From contig CM050648.1 of the NCBI GenBank assembly GCA_027574665.1, positions 44,425,700 to 44,489,699 on the forward strand: a stretch of 64,000 nt of DNA. Reading direction: 5' to 3'. A program made the position numbers and the translations under genes. The notes under the pieces were generated by a model. The model ran no database searches and had not been told where the DNA came from. It saw only the letters and a list, made by a program, of their open reading frames with translations. Below, in pieces: positions 46,251 to 61,157 of the stretch (the first letter of the stretch is position 1; every line of letters begins with the position of its first letter). Source of the stretch: Rhynochetos jubatus. Its lineage: Eukaryota > Chordata > Aves > Eurypygiformes > Rhynochetidae.

Positions 46251-49200
46251 TGTAAGACTTAACCTACACCCTAGTCACATGCACATTTAATTTCTTCCAA
46301 ATTTTTCAAACAAACAGAAAAATGATTGTGCCAGTTCCTTTCCTAAGCCTCCAATGTTACAGAGATTGCACTATCCAGGACATTTGAAGCTCAGAAAAGG
46401 AATGTAGGCTTTAAAGCTCAGCATAGCTACCAGGTCCTTTTTTCTCAGTAAAATCACTTCTGTCCCTCCTTAGACTCAACTCTCCAATAAAGAGGGAAAT
46501 TACTGTTATTACTAAACCAGCCTGCAATGCGTACAATATGATTATTCCTCTCTCACTCACTATACCTAAATCCATTTACACTGCAGATTTGAAGAAGCAT
46601 CCAGTAATACCCTACTGAAGAAAATGATCTCCTCTCTCCACATCCCACTCTGGTCAGCATCAAGTAGCCCATTTTAAATTAGTCATAGGAGGTGTTGCCT
46701 GCTATTCTAAGAAACAACAATTTGAAATGGGAAAGAGAAAATAGTTGGCCACCTATCTATACCCCGTCATCATCATCATCAATTTGCACCAAGCTGAAAA
46801 CGCGGTGTATATTCTGCAACTACTTGTTGAATACTACTTCAGAACACTGCAGCCTTACATCCTGCATCCTCCATACCTGATTGCCTATCCTGTAGAAGAA
46901 AAAGTGTGCACATGTCTAAATACTACGTTTATGGGCTCAAGAGATACGCTGCTGAAGAAATATTTGGGAACAGAGGCCAGACTTTTTTTTTTTTTTTTAA
47001 TTTTTCTCTCCCTATAATGTGGACATATAGTTATAATATCAGACAAGAGGATGGAACAAAAATATGTCCAGTAATGGTGTTTAAGTCTTAATGGCTCAGA
47101 CCTCTACCAGGCCTTAACACAGTTCTTTCTAATGCAAATCGTCTTTGTCATTTTTCCTTAAGTAGTCAAGGATGAGCCTGGAATAAAGACAGCTGCCCAC
47201 CTGCAGGGGTGGTGCTGTTAGTAGCAGCACAGGAAGCTCTAACCACTGGCAGCTGTTTGAAGATCAGTGTCCTGGATATTGGCCATTACCGGTGGGAGGT
47301 CACCCACACCTCCTTTGAAAGTGTCACATGACACAGTTCTAAATATTCTTTCTTATCCCAGTTTTTATGTAATAGGGGTTTTTCCCTGAAATTTTAGTCA
47401 CATGAAAAATATGGCAACTGAAACTAGTAACTTGTATTGACAAAGGCTAGTTTTACCTTTGGCTCCAACTATAGTAAGAAAATTACTATTTTGTTTTTCT
47501 AAGAGAGAATCTATAAAAAATTAGACCAATTGTTGAACTCCAGCATCCTCGGATTTAGACAATGTACCATACTAAAAGGCAACATTTATTCCACTAACAA
47601 AAATGGGCCTTTTTTTTTAGCTTTACGGTCTAGTGGCACAACATGGCTCATGTCTATGAGGATAAACTATCTTCCCAGATGAAAAAGAGTGACTTTATAC
47701 ATGTTGCCTATTGGAAGCAGTTCATGCAAGGCTCTGAACTGTTTATGGATTGTCTTAGAGAATACTAGTTGGTGTAAGCCAAAACTGCGCCTCGAATCAT
47801 GCTAGCAATTAAACAATAAGGACAATAATGTTAATTGGTACTTTTAAACTTTTCAATAGAATAGTGTAGCTGGAAGCAAAATGCCACCTTCAAAATGCAT
47901 TCAAATTTTTAAACTAAAAGCTAGATGATTAATCTATTAACTAAAGCTTTTTAGCCCTTTTTATTATTGTTTCTATTTGAAACAGTTAAATGTGTTAATA
48001 AAAATATCACAGAATGAATGAAGAGAATCATTTAAGTATGGACATAAGCATGAGCAGGATACGCGCACACATGTGATTTAGAGGTTTTTCTTTGATCAGG
48101 TGAAACTTGGAAAAGTAACACTGAATGTCAGCAGATCTGCAATGCTGTTCATCATTTAAAAAGAATGATCAAAACAGAGGCAGGAAAATGGCACTGAACA
48201 GAGTCCTGGTAGACAGAAGTCAGACCGTAACTGCAAACCTTAATTTATTTAATGAACTATCAATTTTATTGCCTATTTCTGCAAGAACACTACACTCCAG
48301 TTACTGAGAAACATGATGTTCTTTCAGCAGTTGTACACTTAGCAGCTACTCCTGTCAAATCTCTGCATCTCAAATTTGTCAGAGATGTTATACATTACTG
48401 AAATACTACACTACGCTTATCAATTTCTACATCTAACTCCATGGCTATACCCTCACACACAGAGGTTTACTATTGAGGGTTCCAAAGGGGCTTCAGAAAT
48501 AGAAAATAATTCCTTCTGAAGAGTGTAAAACAAGTAAGTTCTGCCTCAAATTCAATCATGCTTTTACCATTAACATCAATAAAATGAAGTGCAGCAAAAT
48601 ACAAAATGGGTTTTATTGTTCTTTCAAACCTTCAAAGAGTGGATTATAAGCAATTTTATAAAGGGCTTAAGTTCAGACCTTGTGTAAAAATCAATCTCAC
48701 AAGCAGTTTTTCTAAAGCAGCTAGCTGAATCTCTGATTTTTACAAATATAGTTGGAGCACCCAGGTTATAACACGAAAAAAGAGAATTCCCCTCATAGAT
48801 AAGTCACCAAAAGATAACTAGACAGTTAAATTTTGAAATTATTAACATTTTGACCTTTTGTTCGGCAGGGGGCCGGGAGGGAAATCCAAGGGGCCAGAAC
48901 ACAAGTTGGGATAAGACACTTCCAAAATTTACTCAAAAAAAAGTTAAAAGGTAACTTGATCATGTGAGATCTCTGATAGCAAATGGGTGTTTAATTTAGC
49001 AGAAAAGTAAAGGCATGGTTATGTCCTAGAGCTGAATGGCAAAACTAGACAAATTCATATCAAAACACATGCAAATATTTTCAAGTGAGGGTCATTAATC
49101 ACTGTACTGCTATAACTCACACCTCAGATAAACTGGATCCTCTGATATATACCACTGCCAGAAACTAAGTCATGAGATAACACCCATCTTTAAATTACCT

Positions 49201-51623
49201 GAGAGTAGCAAGGCAACAGGAACTACTGTAATACGTGGGGTTGTAGGAGACAGAGTTACTGAAACAAGGAGGAAAGTCCTCAGTCCTCCTCACTCCAACA
49301 GGGTGACTTGTAGACCCCTACTTTAAGGCACTATTACAAAATAATTACTTCTCTATTGAAAAATCGTAACACATACAAGTCCTTAATTAAAGTTAAGGAA
49401 TCTTCCAAAACAAAATAAAACAAGCAAACAGAAAGTAACATTCATCTGCAAGAGGAAGCATACGATTAATGAATGGTACTTTTTAAGAAAACTGGTACTT
49501 TTCAGAATATTTGGAACTGACACTTCACGGCATACCTGAAAAGTTCACTTCAGTGAGCCTTCATAAAGTTTGCCTATCAAGCTACAAAATCATTACTTAA
49601 AGTTCCAGTTCTAACTTGCTTGTTACTACTGGCTTAAAATAATAATAGCAGATTATGTTGATTAATTTTTTACATCATGTTGGCTATTCAACTGCCTATC
49701 AATCTTTCTTTTTTGTGAATGTAAGATTACTAATAAAGGGATCTAGAAAAGACATCCCATGTTCACTGATTTTTAAAAATAAATAATTAAAAGAAATCAT
49801 ATTGCTTGATACACACTGACAAAATACCCCAGTTCATAGAAATCTACTGGCCAGTATCATTATTTAATCTTCATCATCCAAGTAAATTTGAGTTTCTTTT
49901 GTTTCTATTTAACCTGATTGTTAGTTACTGCAAAAATTAAAAAGAAATAACAACTTTCCACCTAAATTTATGTAGCTTCACCTTTCAAATACTTCAGTTA
50001 ATTTTGATCAATATATCTATGCAATAAAATAAACGTAGAAAATATGTTTAAAGAAAATAAAGCCTTTTTTTGGTAAATTCTATTGCAGTTGCTTCTAACA
50101 CACTTGATATTGTTATTTTTTCTATTGAAAGAGGATCTTATTAAAAAAACCAAACACAAAAATTCCCTTCTAGGTTGAATTTACAACTGGCACTTTTAAA
50201 TATTTTTGCAACTTCCAAGAATTTTCTTCAGAGCAATGTATTACTTGTTCTAAAAATTCACTAATATCTTGCTCCACTAATTTAAGAAAGACCATTGCAC
50301 ATTTAATATTTAATTCATATTTCTCAACAGTGTATTATTTTATACAGTGTAGCTGATACTTAAATAATGTGATCTAGAGCTTGTCAGCAATCTTAATTCT
50401 AAAATATAACCTTCTAAAAGAATCAATTTAGTGACTCATGATGAGATTTGTTCTCCAAACCTAAAAAGTCCTTACTGTAACCAGTTTTTTCTCAGCACCA
50501 GCTAAATAAAACCTCATTCATTCATATACTTGGTTATACACCGACACACATTACTTCATAATTTTTCAGTGAAGCGTATCTTATAATGATAGTGGAGAAA
50601 AATAACTTGTGTGCTGTTGACTAAACTCATGAGAAACTTTAGCTACAAAATCGCAATTAGTTTTCCTTGAATGGAGGTCTTTCGTGGGTCAACACGATAA
50701 CAGCAAGTGTACCATGACATATTTTAAGAACTAGTATTTCTATGCAGCAATATTCTTATCAATGGCAACACAAATGCACATTAATCCCTCTTTTGAGTCA
50801 CTTCTTATGAGGTCAGGACTAGCAGATGTTCACAGGAAAGTCTACATTTTCACGTTATGTGCATAATTTAAGCCTCTTTATATTCATATGAAGTACACTT
50901 CACTTTTTCCATTGCTACCTTGAGACTGAGGACTGCTACGTTTAGAAGGTAAAATTAATGTTGTGTTATTTACGCTAAGTCTCAAAGTTAAGGTAAAGTT
51001 TTCAAAATCATAGATTATGACAAAAATGATTAACCCTGCCTCCCCCTCCTCATCCATCCCTCCCTCAGAAACTATCACCTACACTTACATATGATGTTCT
51101 TAAATCTTAATGAAGAAAGCAAAAAATAACATGATAAATTGCTGCCTTTGCTCGATCTACAGAAAAATAAACAATATAAGAAAGCAATACCACTTTCTGT
51201 CCTACTAACGAATTGCAGTGAATTAATATGATATTCTTTGCAGGAGAACTGTTGATGAACTTACTGCCTGTTCCGTGTGCCTGCCACTGCAATTTAGCAA
51301 TCATTAATAACCACTTAAATTAGAGTACTGTTCCAAAAAAGTACAGTGTGTCCAGTTGCAAACACTTCTCAACTCCCATATGCAATCTTATTACAGTTGC
51401 CCAGCTTGAATCTTAACGGAAAGATTTTTTCCATTGCCTTCCCTTCCACAGAGCAGTGTAGTTGCTGGTGGCCTACTGTGACAGTATCTAACGTTGTAGA
51501 ATATGTTTGCTCTCTTGTTTCTAGTGCTCTCTAAAATAGTTTGTCCCCACTACAAGTAACACTACACATATACAGAGACACCTTTTATGTATTGTAGAGT
51601 AATAGACAAAAAAATAATCCTAC

Positions 51624-51680
51624 CTTTATACTTAATCCAAATCCTCCTACTGTCTGTCTTCTAATTGTTACTGTTCTTTC
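51624..51680 (-). CDS. SNTG1 micro-exon: start of the PDZ domain
   Basis: A 57-bp exon of 19 whole codons (phase 0-0) encoding ERTVTIRRQTVGGFGLSIK. TVTIRR is the first PDZ strand and GFGL is the carboxylate-binding loop that holds the C-terminus of a partner protein. The acceptor reads TTTTTGTCAG; the donor is GTAGGA, the weakest in the set. Being symmetric, the exon could be skipped without a frameshift, but that would remove the ligand-binding loop. Confidence 0.97.
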
Positions 51681-53083
51681 CTGACAAAAAGAAAAAAAAA
51701 AAAAATCAAGTTTTGTTAGATTTAATGTTTTCTACCATAACATCTATATTCACACTTCATAAAGTTATTTCTTTGCTTTCATCCTACATTGACCTTTATT
51801 GTTTTAATAAACTTGTGAACTTCTGAATTCAAAAATCTGATGAAACCTATTCTGCACAGGAAAAAGACAAAGTCCAGAAGTACAGCAGAGGTCCTGTCTC
51901 AGACAAAATTTCATTTGTTCAATTAGTACCATACCAGTGGGTATGGCAATGCAATAGGATCAGAACCATAGAATTTGTTAGTACAACAAACACAGGCATT
52001 TCAGAGGTATTAAACTTGACTAGTCCTACATTTGTCCCATCTGCAGATTAAGCACTACATGCTGAAGAACATAAACTGAACTTGTGTAGCACATTTTCCA
52101 ATATAGCTTCATCCAAAAGGAATACAGCTTGTGTGCTCCAAGAAGACTCAGTGATGTGAACCAAAGCATAATAAGTGAACATGATTCAGAAATTAATTTC
52201 AAAGCACAGTCCTGATCCAAATAAAAAAACCTAATATAAACACAGCCACCACTGACCTCAGAACTTCCATTTAAAAATTATAACTGATGATGTAAAGGAT
52301 GTTGTTAAAGACAAAATTACTTAAAGCAGCCCATTTTTTTCCCCTTTTCTTACTCATCCTAAAAGTTGTTCTGTAAAAACTGTAGGCTAATATGTGTTCT
52401 AGATTAGAAAAACAAAAATAAAATAAAATTTTTTCTTGTAAATTTTCCTGTCTTGTTGACTCCATTCCTAATGATTGTATAGAATTAGTCAATTTTGTCA
52501 GTGGTAAAAAATACCAGATAAATAAATTAAAAAACCAAAAAAACCAGCAGATAAACCATATGTCCAGGTACAAATATATGGAATACATGGGGTTTTTTAC
52601 TGTCCTCTACATGTGGTCCGTATTTTATACTAATTTCATTATATAGCCTAGCATAAGTCTGCTTATATATTTTATCTATATATTTTCATGTATTTTAGCA
52701 CCATCAGCATGCATTTCCAGTATCAGTCAGATTTCAGTAAGTTTCCAGAAACATACCAGTGACAGAGAGGATGAAGTATCTACAGAGCTATTTGTTTCCT
52801 CCTTATTTCATATCCAAAAAGGAAAGAAAGGATGTAGGGCTGCCACATAAGAGTTTTAGAAAACAGATATTGCTGAATTTGGGGAAAATCTAGTTGCCAA
52901 CTTTTTCACATTTGCGGCAAACGTGAACTGTGCAACTGCAGGAAGAGCAAGCACAAACCAGTCCAATGTTCTGGATGGCGAGACAAACTGGATTGCCTAA
53001 AATGAGACTTTGCATTCATTTATTTAGGCTAATGCTTGTAAATGTTTAATCTAAGAAATAATTTTTGGCTGTTAAATGGCCAA

Positions 53084-53100
53084 TTTTTTTTTTTTTTTTT
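53084..53100. repeat. Poly(T) run
   Basis: Seventeen consecutive T. It is followed by aatatttaaaatgc and, about 50 bp further on, a somewhat GC-richer stretch; no retroposon was recognised. Confidence 0.75.
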
Positions 53101-56100
53101 AATATTTAAAATGCATGAAACTATACTCTTATATTGCAACCCACCAATGGATGCGTAGCATGGCAGTAGAGAAATATACGCCAATCTCAGTTTCATCCTT
53201 CTGTGCTTCTGCGCTGCCCAGAGGGACCAGACGAGCCTTCTCGATTCTCAACTCACACCTTCTAGGTGTGAAGTTCCCAGAAACTGGGTTCAGTCCACAA
53301 ACTTATTTCACTTCAGGCCACAAACTGTACTTAAAAAACCTTTTGTCTGCCAGGAGGTTTCAGCCACAGGTAAAACAGCAGATAATATACTGAGGACAAA
53401 CCAATATAGGCCACAGTCTGATGTGTGGTCTAAGCTGAATTCACACAAATGAACATGAAACAGTCAGCTGTGGCTACACTGGGAGCTCTGTTTTTCCTGT
53501 TAACTCCACCCCAATTCCAGCTCTGGCTTGTGTTGAACATCCAGTTGAGAGAAGCATGACTTGTAAAGTCTAGTTAATACATTCCAGTATTTTTGTAATA
53601 CATGCTCAAATCAAACAGAAAATACTTTTGTTACCTAAGATGTTGAAAAATAGCACCATATTAACAAATTGGCTTGATAGTATTATATTAACCATTAATG
53701 AAAAAAAGAATTTCTCACTTCACAATTAAATTTCAAGTGATGTGGCATGCTCAGTGAAAACTATAAATCTTCAGTTTGTAGTTCATGATATGTCAGTAGT
53801 CACTGTAAAGTTTACATAGAAGCACCTGAATATGGTCTGAGCTGGAGCAATGCTTTTACAAAGCCTTATAGAAAGCTGTGCTGCAGAATATTTCTGCCCT
53901 TCTTGTTGTCTGTCTTAGAACAGCACACACACAAGTACCCATGAAAGAGTCAATAAAATATTCTTTCTGGTTTCCCCCTCTAGCGAAGGCAGAGTCAAAC
54001 CAGCCCTGAAAACACCTGATTTAGGGTCTTTTGTGAGTTTACCATTGCTGTCTGACAGGAAACTAGAAACATTTTACACCAGTCTTCAGCATTACTTTTT
54101 AAGAGTAAGAAATGCATGCTTCAGAAATACTCAGTACCTAGCATATCCGACTACTAAATAGAAAAAACAGTCTAGAAGTAAGGAAAGGGAACAGAAAGAT
54201 TTCAATTAACTGTAATTTTTCAGCACAACATAGTTTATCAGAGGGTTTTGTCTAGGCTCTTTTCTATCTCCACTGAGAGTAGATATTAAATATTTCAGGT
54301 CTGGACCATTACTGAAATGAATTGAAGTTTAAAAACATACTGCAAACTAGATCCAGTCGAGTGAGGTGTTTTGTGTAATGAAGGCACTGAATTGTATTTA
54401 GCCTAGGCTAATTCAACACACTGCTGTCTTACAATAAAAAAGTATTACTTAGGTGTATCTTCAGTGTAAAGACCTACATATTCTTCACAGCATGATAGCT
54501 AATGATTACAAACATGCAAATAATTAATGACCTTCAAAAATACAAACCAGAATTACATATGAGTGATAACATAGAAAAGAGTATTTCATATTAAACCATC
54601 AATAATCCCCTAGCCTGTGATTGAAAGTCTTACACAAACAATACAGTGAAACAGCTTTTCCAGAACTATCAGAACCATCATACAATTCATACACCAGAAT
54701 TTTGGTTAAGGATCAGGTCCCAGCTCTTTTTTTATTTTTTCTTTTTTTTACCCAGAAGTGTAGGAGGAAAATGATAGGACTCATCTAACCACAGTTAATC
54801 TATCTAAATCTAAGCCATTGGTCAAGGCAAGTTTTCTCCTGTAATCAGTAAAGGAAAATAAATACATTCAACCCAGGTGAGTCAAAGCAGGTGCCCAAAT
54901 TCAGTGATAATCATCACCTTCTATGTCCTCCACTAAGTAAAGAGCCAAGACGTCAACTTTGGATTTAACTTTGGAATGACGAATCCCTCCCTTTAGAGTT
55001 GCAAAGTAACTTGAGTAAGTATTTTGATGGTAGATACCAGCTTTGAAATGATTTGCCAGAAAACTCTTTTATCCGAGTAAGTCTGTCTTTATGACTTGCA
55101 TGATTTGATGCGACTTGCTGTACGTGACTCTCAAAAAAACCTAACCCAAGCTTCATTTTCAGATCAGCAAACTGAAGCAAATAATATTGTTCTGATGCCT
55201 TTAATTCAAGTTTCAAATGAACAATAATAAACTGATTTTCATTGGTTCAACAGCTTTAAGTTCTTAAAATGCTTTACAACTCTTCATTAATGAAATGTGG
55301 CAACAACTCTGGAAGACGACACTTTGTACCAGCTCTAGGTATCCTGATTGATCATTTATACCATTCCAGGTTAAAGATAGTGCTGCTCCATTGATTCCAA
55401 CTATCTGCTTCAAATAAAATCTAGCTAAAAATCTGTGTCAGCTGTAGATTTGCCTATTAATACTTTACTTAGTTATGTTTTTCCTTATATTTGCACAGGG
55501 TAGTAGTACTCCATGACTGAATTTGCAATATTTTTGCAAACTCCAAAAGCAACTTCATCTCCAAGATCACAAAATAAAGCTTTATTTTGATGTAAAGCTA
55601 CTTAGTTCAATACCAAGACTACATAAAATGTCCTGTGAGCTTGCAATTCCATTATCACACTTTTTATGTACATTACAGCAAACACAGGGAAAGTTAGAGC
55701 TCCTAGGATCATAAATGCAAGATTCAGAGAGCTGTTTTAGAAGATGCTTCCTGGAACAGAACAAAAGTAGTTATCATTTTATTGAAAAACTGAAAGCTGC
55801 TGCCAAACTGTCAGGATTTTCCATGCCTCTAACTCAGAAAATTTTCCATCCACACATATGTTCATGGACTGGAAATGAGAGCTAAGAGTTTTGCCAAAAT
55901 AATTTCCTCCTCAGAGTTATGCAGTGAAACAGAAGCAATGTTTAAGCTTTAATGAAAGAGGTATTAAAATTTCTCCTTAAAATCCATACGATCTTGAGAT
56001 CATGGGCATCATCTTCAATGAGTTTAGAAGTGAAGAATGACCACGTGAGCACACAGCAACACTAAATAAGCCTATGTAATCATTAACTATTTACATTTAG

Positions 56101-59100
56101 TCAAGAGTTAATGTTATTTTTAACAGTTAAATCTTAGGCCACAGTAGGGATTTAAATATTTCATACAGACTGCCATGTGATGTCAAAGAATGTTTATAAT
56201 TACTTAACTGACTCTTAACAATAATGATTAAACAGTAATACTTCCAAATTATTTATTCTGTATAATATAAACCAGTAATCTAATGTGAGCCAGTGATCTT
56301 TCTCTATGAAAGCAGTCTAATAGTAGTTGAGCAATAGGACGAAGAAACTTCAAAATTCTTCATAAAACTGAGTTAACAGCGTGTGAAACTTCAGTATTCT
56401 ATTACTCAACCTTTCTACTAGGATAGAAATATTACATTTTCAGATAGGGACACTGGTGTGTCTGGTTATTCATCTTACAAGAAGAAAGATATGAGGAATT
56501 AATTTGTCTAGGTCCAGATAGAAATCAAGACCTCTCTTTTCACAGTGAATAGAACAGGCACCAAAGAAATATACACACGGAAGAACATGGAAGAAAGCTG
56601 AACGGGTGCAGAAAAATACAGTAGGTGGGAAAAGAGAAATGGACATGGAGCGGAATCTACAATAGTACATTGACATGGAAACATGTAGGGGAAAAAAAAG
56701 GAGGGAAATTTTAGAATAAAATTTTTTAAATGTATCAATGAAATATGAAGATATAATCAATACATCGGCAGCAATTTCATAGATCAACCTGTTAATGTTT
56801 AATGCCATGATATGTTCCAGGCCATGCTCTCATGTAATTTATCAGCTATTAGTAATCTCACTACATTTTGAAATAAGAAAATGTCTTTTTTTTTTTTTCA
56901 TACATTTTCAAGAAGGGAGATTTTTATATCCTCTTTTTGGTAATGCTTTGCTCCTTCTTACTGGCATTTCTTGGGATTAATTGACATGAGCAGTCAAACT
57001 TTACACTCATTCCGATTGTAAAGGACACAGGGCAGAGGTCAGTCACATTTCCAGTTTGAATTAATAGTGTTAACAAGGTTTGCCAGCAGACTTGCTCATC
57101 TGCTAACAAATTCTGTTCTGTGACATTTGAATCTTGTCTCCTATGTCAGTTCCTCATGCCACTGGAGAAGGTCGGCTCTGAGGGATGGTGGTAGAAAGCC
57201 TGGTCAATGGGAAATCTCCCTTCCTTTGCAACCATGCTAGAGACTGAGGACAGTAAATACAGCTCTGTTGCGTAGACTGTTAACACTGACTAGAATAAGC
57301 AAGAACATTAGGCCCTTTGCTTGTTCTCACTTCAGAATGTTCCCAGTCCTACAGCACATGCTAAAAACAGAAACATTCACCTAAATATCTACTTACAAAA
57401 CTTCTACACCTAGGTGTGATTTATTTCAGAAGTACTGCATTTCTTAATATAGAATCTACGAAATAAAAAAAGGAAAAACAAACTGAAACAATCCACAAAT
57501 CCAGAGTCAGTGTGGATCTGAATTCCCACTCGACTTGGTAATGAACACTCTCTGTAGTTTGGTAATAGCTGTATTTTTCAGTTACTGCCTCACATCACAC
57601 AGTGCTGTTTATCAATGCCTTGGGTTCTCCAACTGTTTTCTGCTTTGCAATATTTTTCTCTTTTTGTGTGGGGGAAAAAAAACCCCTTCCAATGAGAAAA
57701 AGCTATTCTGCTCGTTAAAATCTGGCTTTACAACTGGCAGTCCCCTGTTTGAACCTCAGTAGATCGCTGTGTATTTATTTTTAAGTAGCTGCATAAAAAT
57801 AAGCTGGCTTAGGTTGTCCCTAAATAATCACATTTACATCTGTCAGTTCTAGGTTGTCACTAGAAGCTGTCCAAATTGGCAGGGAAAAAAAAAAGTTACC
57901 ACCATCTGATAGATATTTGACGATTTCTGTGAAAAAAAATGGATTCACTCCACTGAATAGCTGACAGATGCCAACATGATAAAAAAACCCAAACCCTCAC
58001 CGTTCTTACTGGTAGCTTTCTGAAGGGAACAAGAATGGAAAGTGCTTGAAAGGTGACCTTTGTGTTCAAATATTTGCAATTCTCTCCAGGACAGGGAGTT
58101 TCACTTGGCATCTTTCACACTATTCAATCACATGTCAGAATCAAAATAGTAAAAAAGTACAGAAATAAATGTAATACAGAAAATAAATCAAAGCCACATG
58201 TCTACTATTTTAAGCTTTTCATTTTTTTCTTAATTTATTTTTCTACTCATCAGCAAATCTTGTTTTAACTAAATCAAAATATATGAAACAAAAATTTTGG
58301 AGGTCTCCAAAAAATTGGAAGTGTCCAAAACTTTACAATGTGCAAGCAAGGGAAATGTAATAATTTCATCTGACTGCTGAGGCAAGTCATGGTTAAGTGA
58401 TATGTTCTGAATTTAGACTTACACTTAAAAATTACTAATTTCTTTATCATTTAAATAAAAAAAAATCAAGAAAAACATGCTGTTGTGCAAAGTTTATAGC
58501 CTGATAAGCTATTTCTAACTCAATTTATTTTTTGTTAAAAGCCCATACAGTATTACAAGAGTTATAAAAGTCTTTCAACATAGTTGATTTCACAATAGCA
58601 AAAGGACAGCTATAAAAAGAAGATATGATAGGTTCTTAGCTATTCAAGAAAAAGGATGATTGTGTAATTGATGCAGTCAGAAATCAGGTCTAGCTACAGT
58701 TCAACAAGTTAAGTCAGTGTTAGTGTCCAACTTTGGAAAAAGTAGATGAAAGTTATTTTATCTATCAAAACCCAATTCCATTACATAAGCTACATTGTGA
58801 TACATTTTTAATCAAACTCAGCTTAAATTAAAAAATAAAATCCTTAGTCAAATACCGTACTACTCTGAGAGCCGTTGCTCCATAAATTCACCAAAATGCA
58901 CATTCCCTTTTTATTAGCGTTGAAATTATAAATGATTTTCACATCAATCTCCTAAAAAGATCCTTAATTTAAAATAATGCTAAAACACATTATCAATATT
59001 TAATCAAATAATGCATTACTATACAGCAGCACAGAACTGCACTGCTCAAAATAAATGAGAATCAACTGTATGTTATCATCAGGTGAGTCAGCAGTATTTT

Positions 59101-61138
59101 GGAAAATCTATAACTAACAGGACCTGTAAGAAAATTAAGAAAAAATGCAAACTGTCCTGATAGCTGAACTTGGCAATTTGCCAGCTGCTCACGGTTTATT
59201 TTCAGTCTTTTAGAAAAAGAGCGGTTGATTCAAGTCATCAGTCTCGTCAGATGGTACATTGTCACATCCTTGGTTTACGGCTCTCCCATGCGCATATACT
59301 CTATTAGAAAGATTTCTGAGTATGATTAGCAAAGAAAGAAAATCTATTAAGGAAAAGAAGAAAAGAGAAGAAACACGGCTCCCTAGACAGATAAACTACA
59401 TTTACTGATAAAACACAATAATCCTTTCACTTCAATTTCAGATGTTTATGAAAGGTGATAGAAATTGTGAGGATTAACTCTAAAATAAAAATTTTTATTC
59501 TGGAATTGCCAAGATTAATACTTTTCCTAGGAATAAAACTACTGAAGAATCGTATTACAGATTAGACACGTCATGTTTTAGGCCATCTCCCCTCCCACCA
59601 TGATTTTTAGCAAGGTCTGTATGACTCTACTCTTGTTAGTGCAGGCTATTAACCTGTATGTCTAAAAGGGCTGAGAGTTGCCTTATTGCACACTGTCATC
59701 TGGAACACTACACAGCAAACTTTTGTGAGTATAATTTCAAGTAATTCAAGAAAGGTGTTTAAAAGAAAATATAAAATCATCTATACTTCTGCCATCAATA
59801 CTGATGAAGTTACTAAATGGTTTAATTCAGCTGCTTTCAGGGCACTTCTTTTTCAGATGAAACCAGTAAAAATCCTAACTGTTCTGTACCATAAGTAACT
59901 GTCACGAAGTTATATGATGATTATAACAAAGCTGTCTGTTGGCAATACCACAATTATTAAAAAAAATATTTTGTGATGGTCCAGTACTTTAGGGGAGAAA
60001 AAAGAGTGTACCAGTCTTATCTTTCAGTTTCCCATACAGACTTATGGTTATCTTCAGCACAGATGCTACACCATCTCAGGCATACGCTTCCCATCCTATA
60101 AAGCCTCTCTACAGGAAATGATTTAATTTGGATTAATAAAGACACTATTCTAGGCTTTGAGTTCTACAAAATGTTCTCATCCTGCTTTTGGTCATTCACA
60201 CTGGAACTCAATCTACACAAGATATCCACTAGCAGCATAATGGAGAACGCACTCAGTTTCTGTCTCTTGGAATGCAAGTCTATACTTCTGCACACAAAGA
60301 AATTGCTGTAATAATTACTAATGCAACTGATGCCCTAATTTAGAACTAATCTGTGATTGTTTGAATGATCTTTGATGCTTTATGGAATTGCCACAGGTAC
60401 AATTGCTGCAGGATCCTCACTAACAATAGCATTTTGTTCAGTTTCTTTAGTGTTTAACACCGTTTATGTTGCTTATAATACTTTATGCATTTTATTTTTT
60501 TGCTCCAAACTGTATACCATGAAGTAAGAAACAAGGTTCCTTTGCATGTCTTTACCTTTTGGAAACTAGAACTGTTTTCCACCAAAAGGAAGTGTTCTAA
60601 ATTAAGAATTAGGTCCTTATCCTATGTACTCACATTAAGCAGCACCTCACTCCTAAGGAGCCATTGATTTCATTTAGATTATTCCACAGGATGCAGATCA
60701 GGATACCACTGGAACGTTAAGTGACTGTTTAAAGTCTGTCCTACACAGAGGAGCATGCAAATTGATTCAGACCCAACAAACAAAAGAGATACTGTTCTGA
60801 ACTAGAAACATAGTAATAGCCTTTTGTTCCTTAACAGTGCAGAAGTGATTAAGTAAAACCATATAACCAAATTATTTGAAGATTATTTATTAAAACAGAT
60901 TAAAAAGAACTCTTACTGTAGCTACTTGTCTGTAGAATTTAATAATGCTATTATTCCTCAGTTAAAATTTTATTTTTATTCTTTAGAGATTCTTCTATGA
61001 GGCATTCAATGTCAGTTGCTAATGAAAACGCTCTCTCTCTGTAGGATGCACGTAAAAGAAAAATAGATGTGGTCAGTCATCTAGAATGACAGAAAGAACA
61101 AAACAAAATCAACCAAGCAAAGTAAAAGATACGAAAAG

Positions 61139-61157
61139 CAAACAAACAAACAAAAAA
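61139..61157. repeat. (CAAA)n simple repeat
   Basis: About 19 bp of caaacaaacaaacaaa followed by an A-rich stretch. Confidence 0.75.

Larger units (their letters stand above)
45000..51623. other. SNTG1 intron with small repeats
   Basis: A 6.6-kb AT-rich intron. It holds an 18-nt T run at 45132-45149, a 24-bp tandem repeat at 46194-46241 and a TCA trinucleotide run near 46768-46782. At about 47190-47330 a moderately GC-rich patch includes a short hairpin (gtgctg...cagcac, near 47206-47225). No mobile element was recognised with confidence. Confidence 0.55.
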
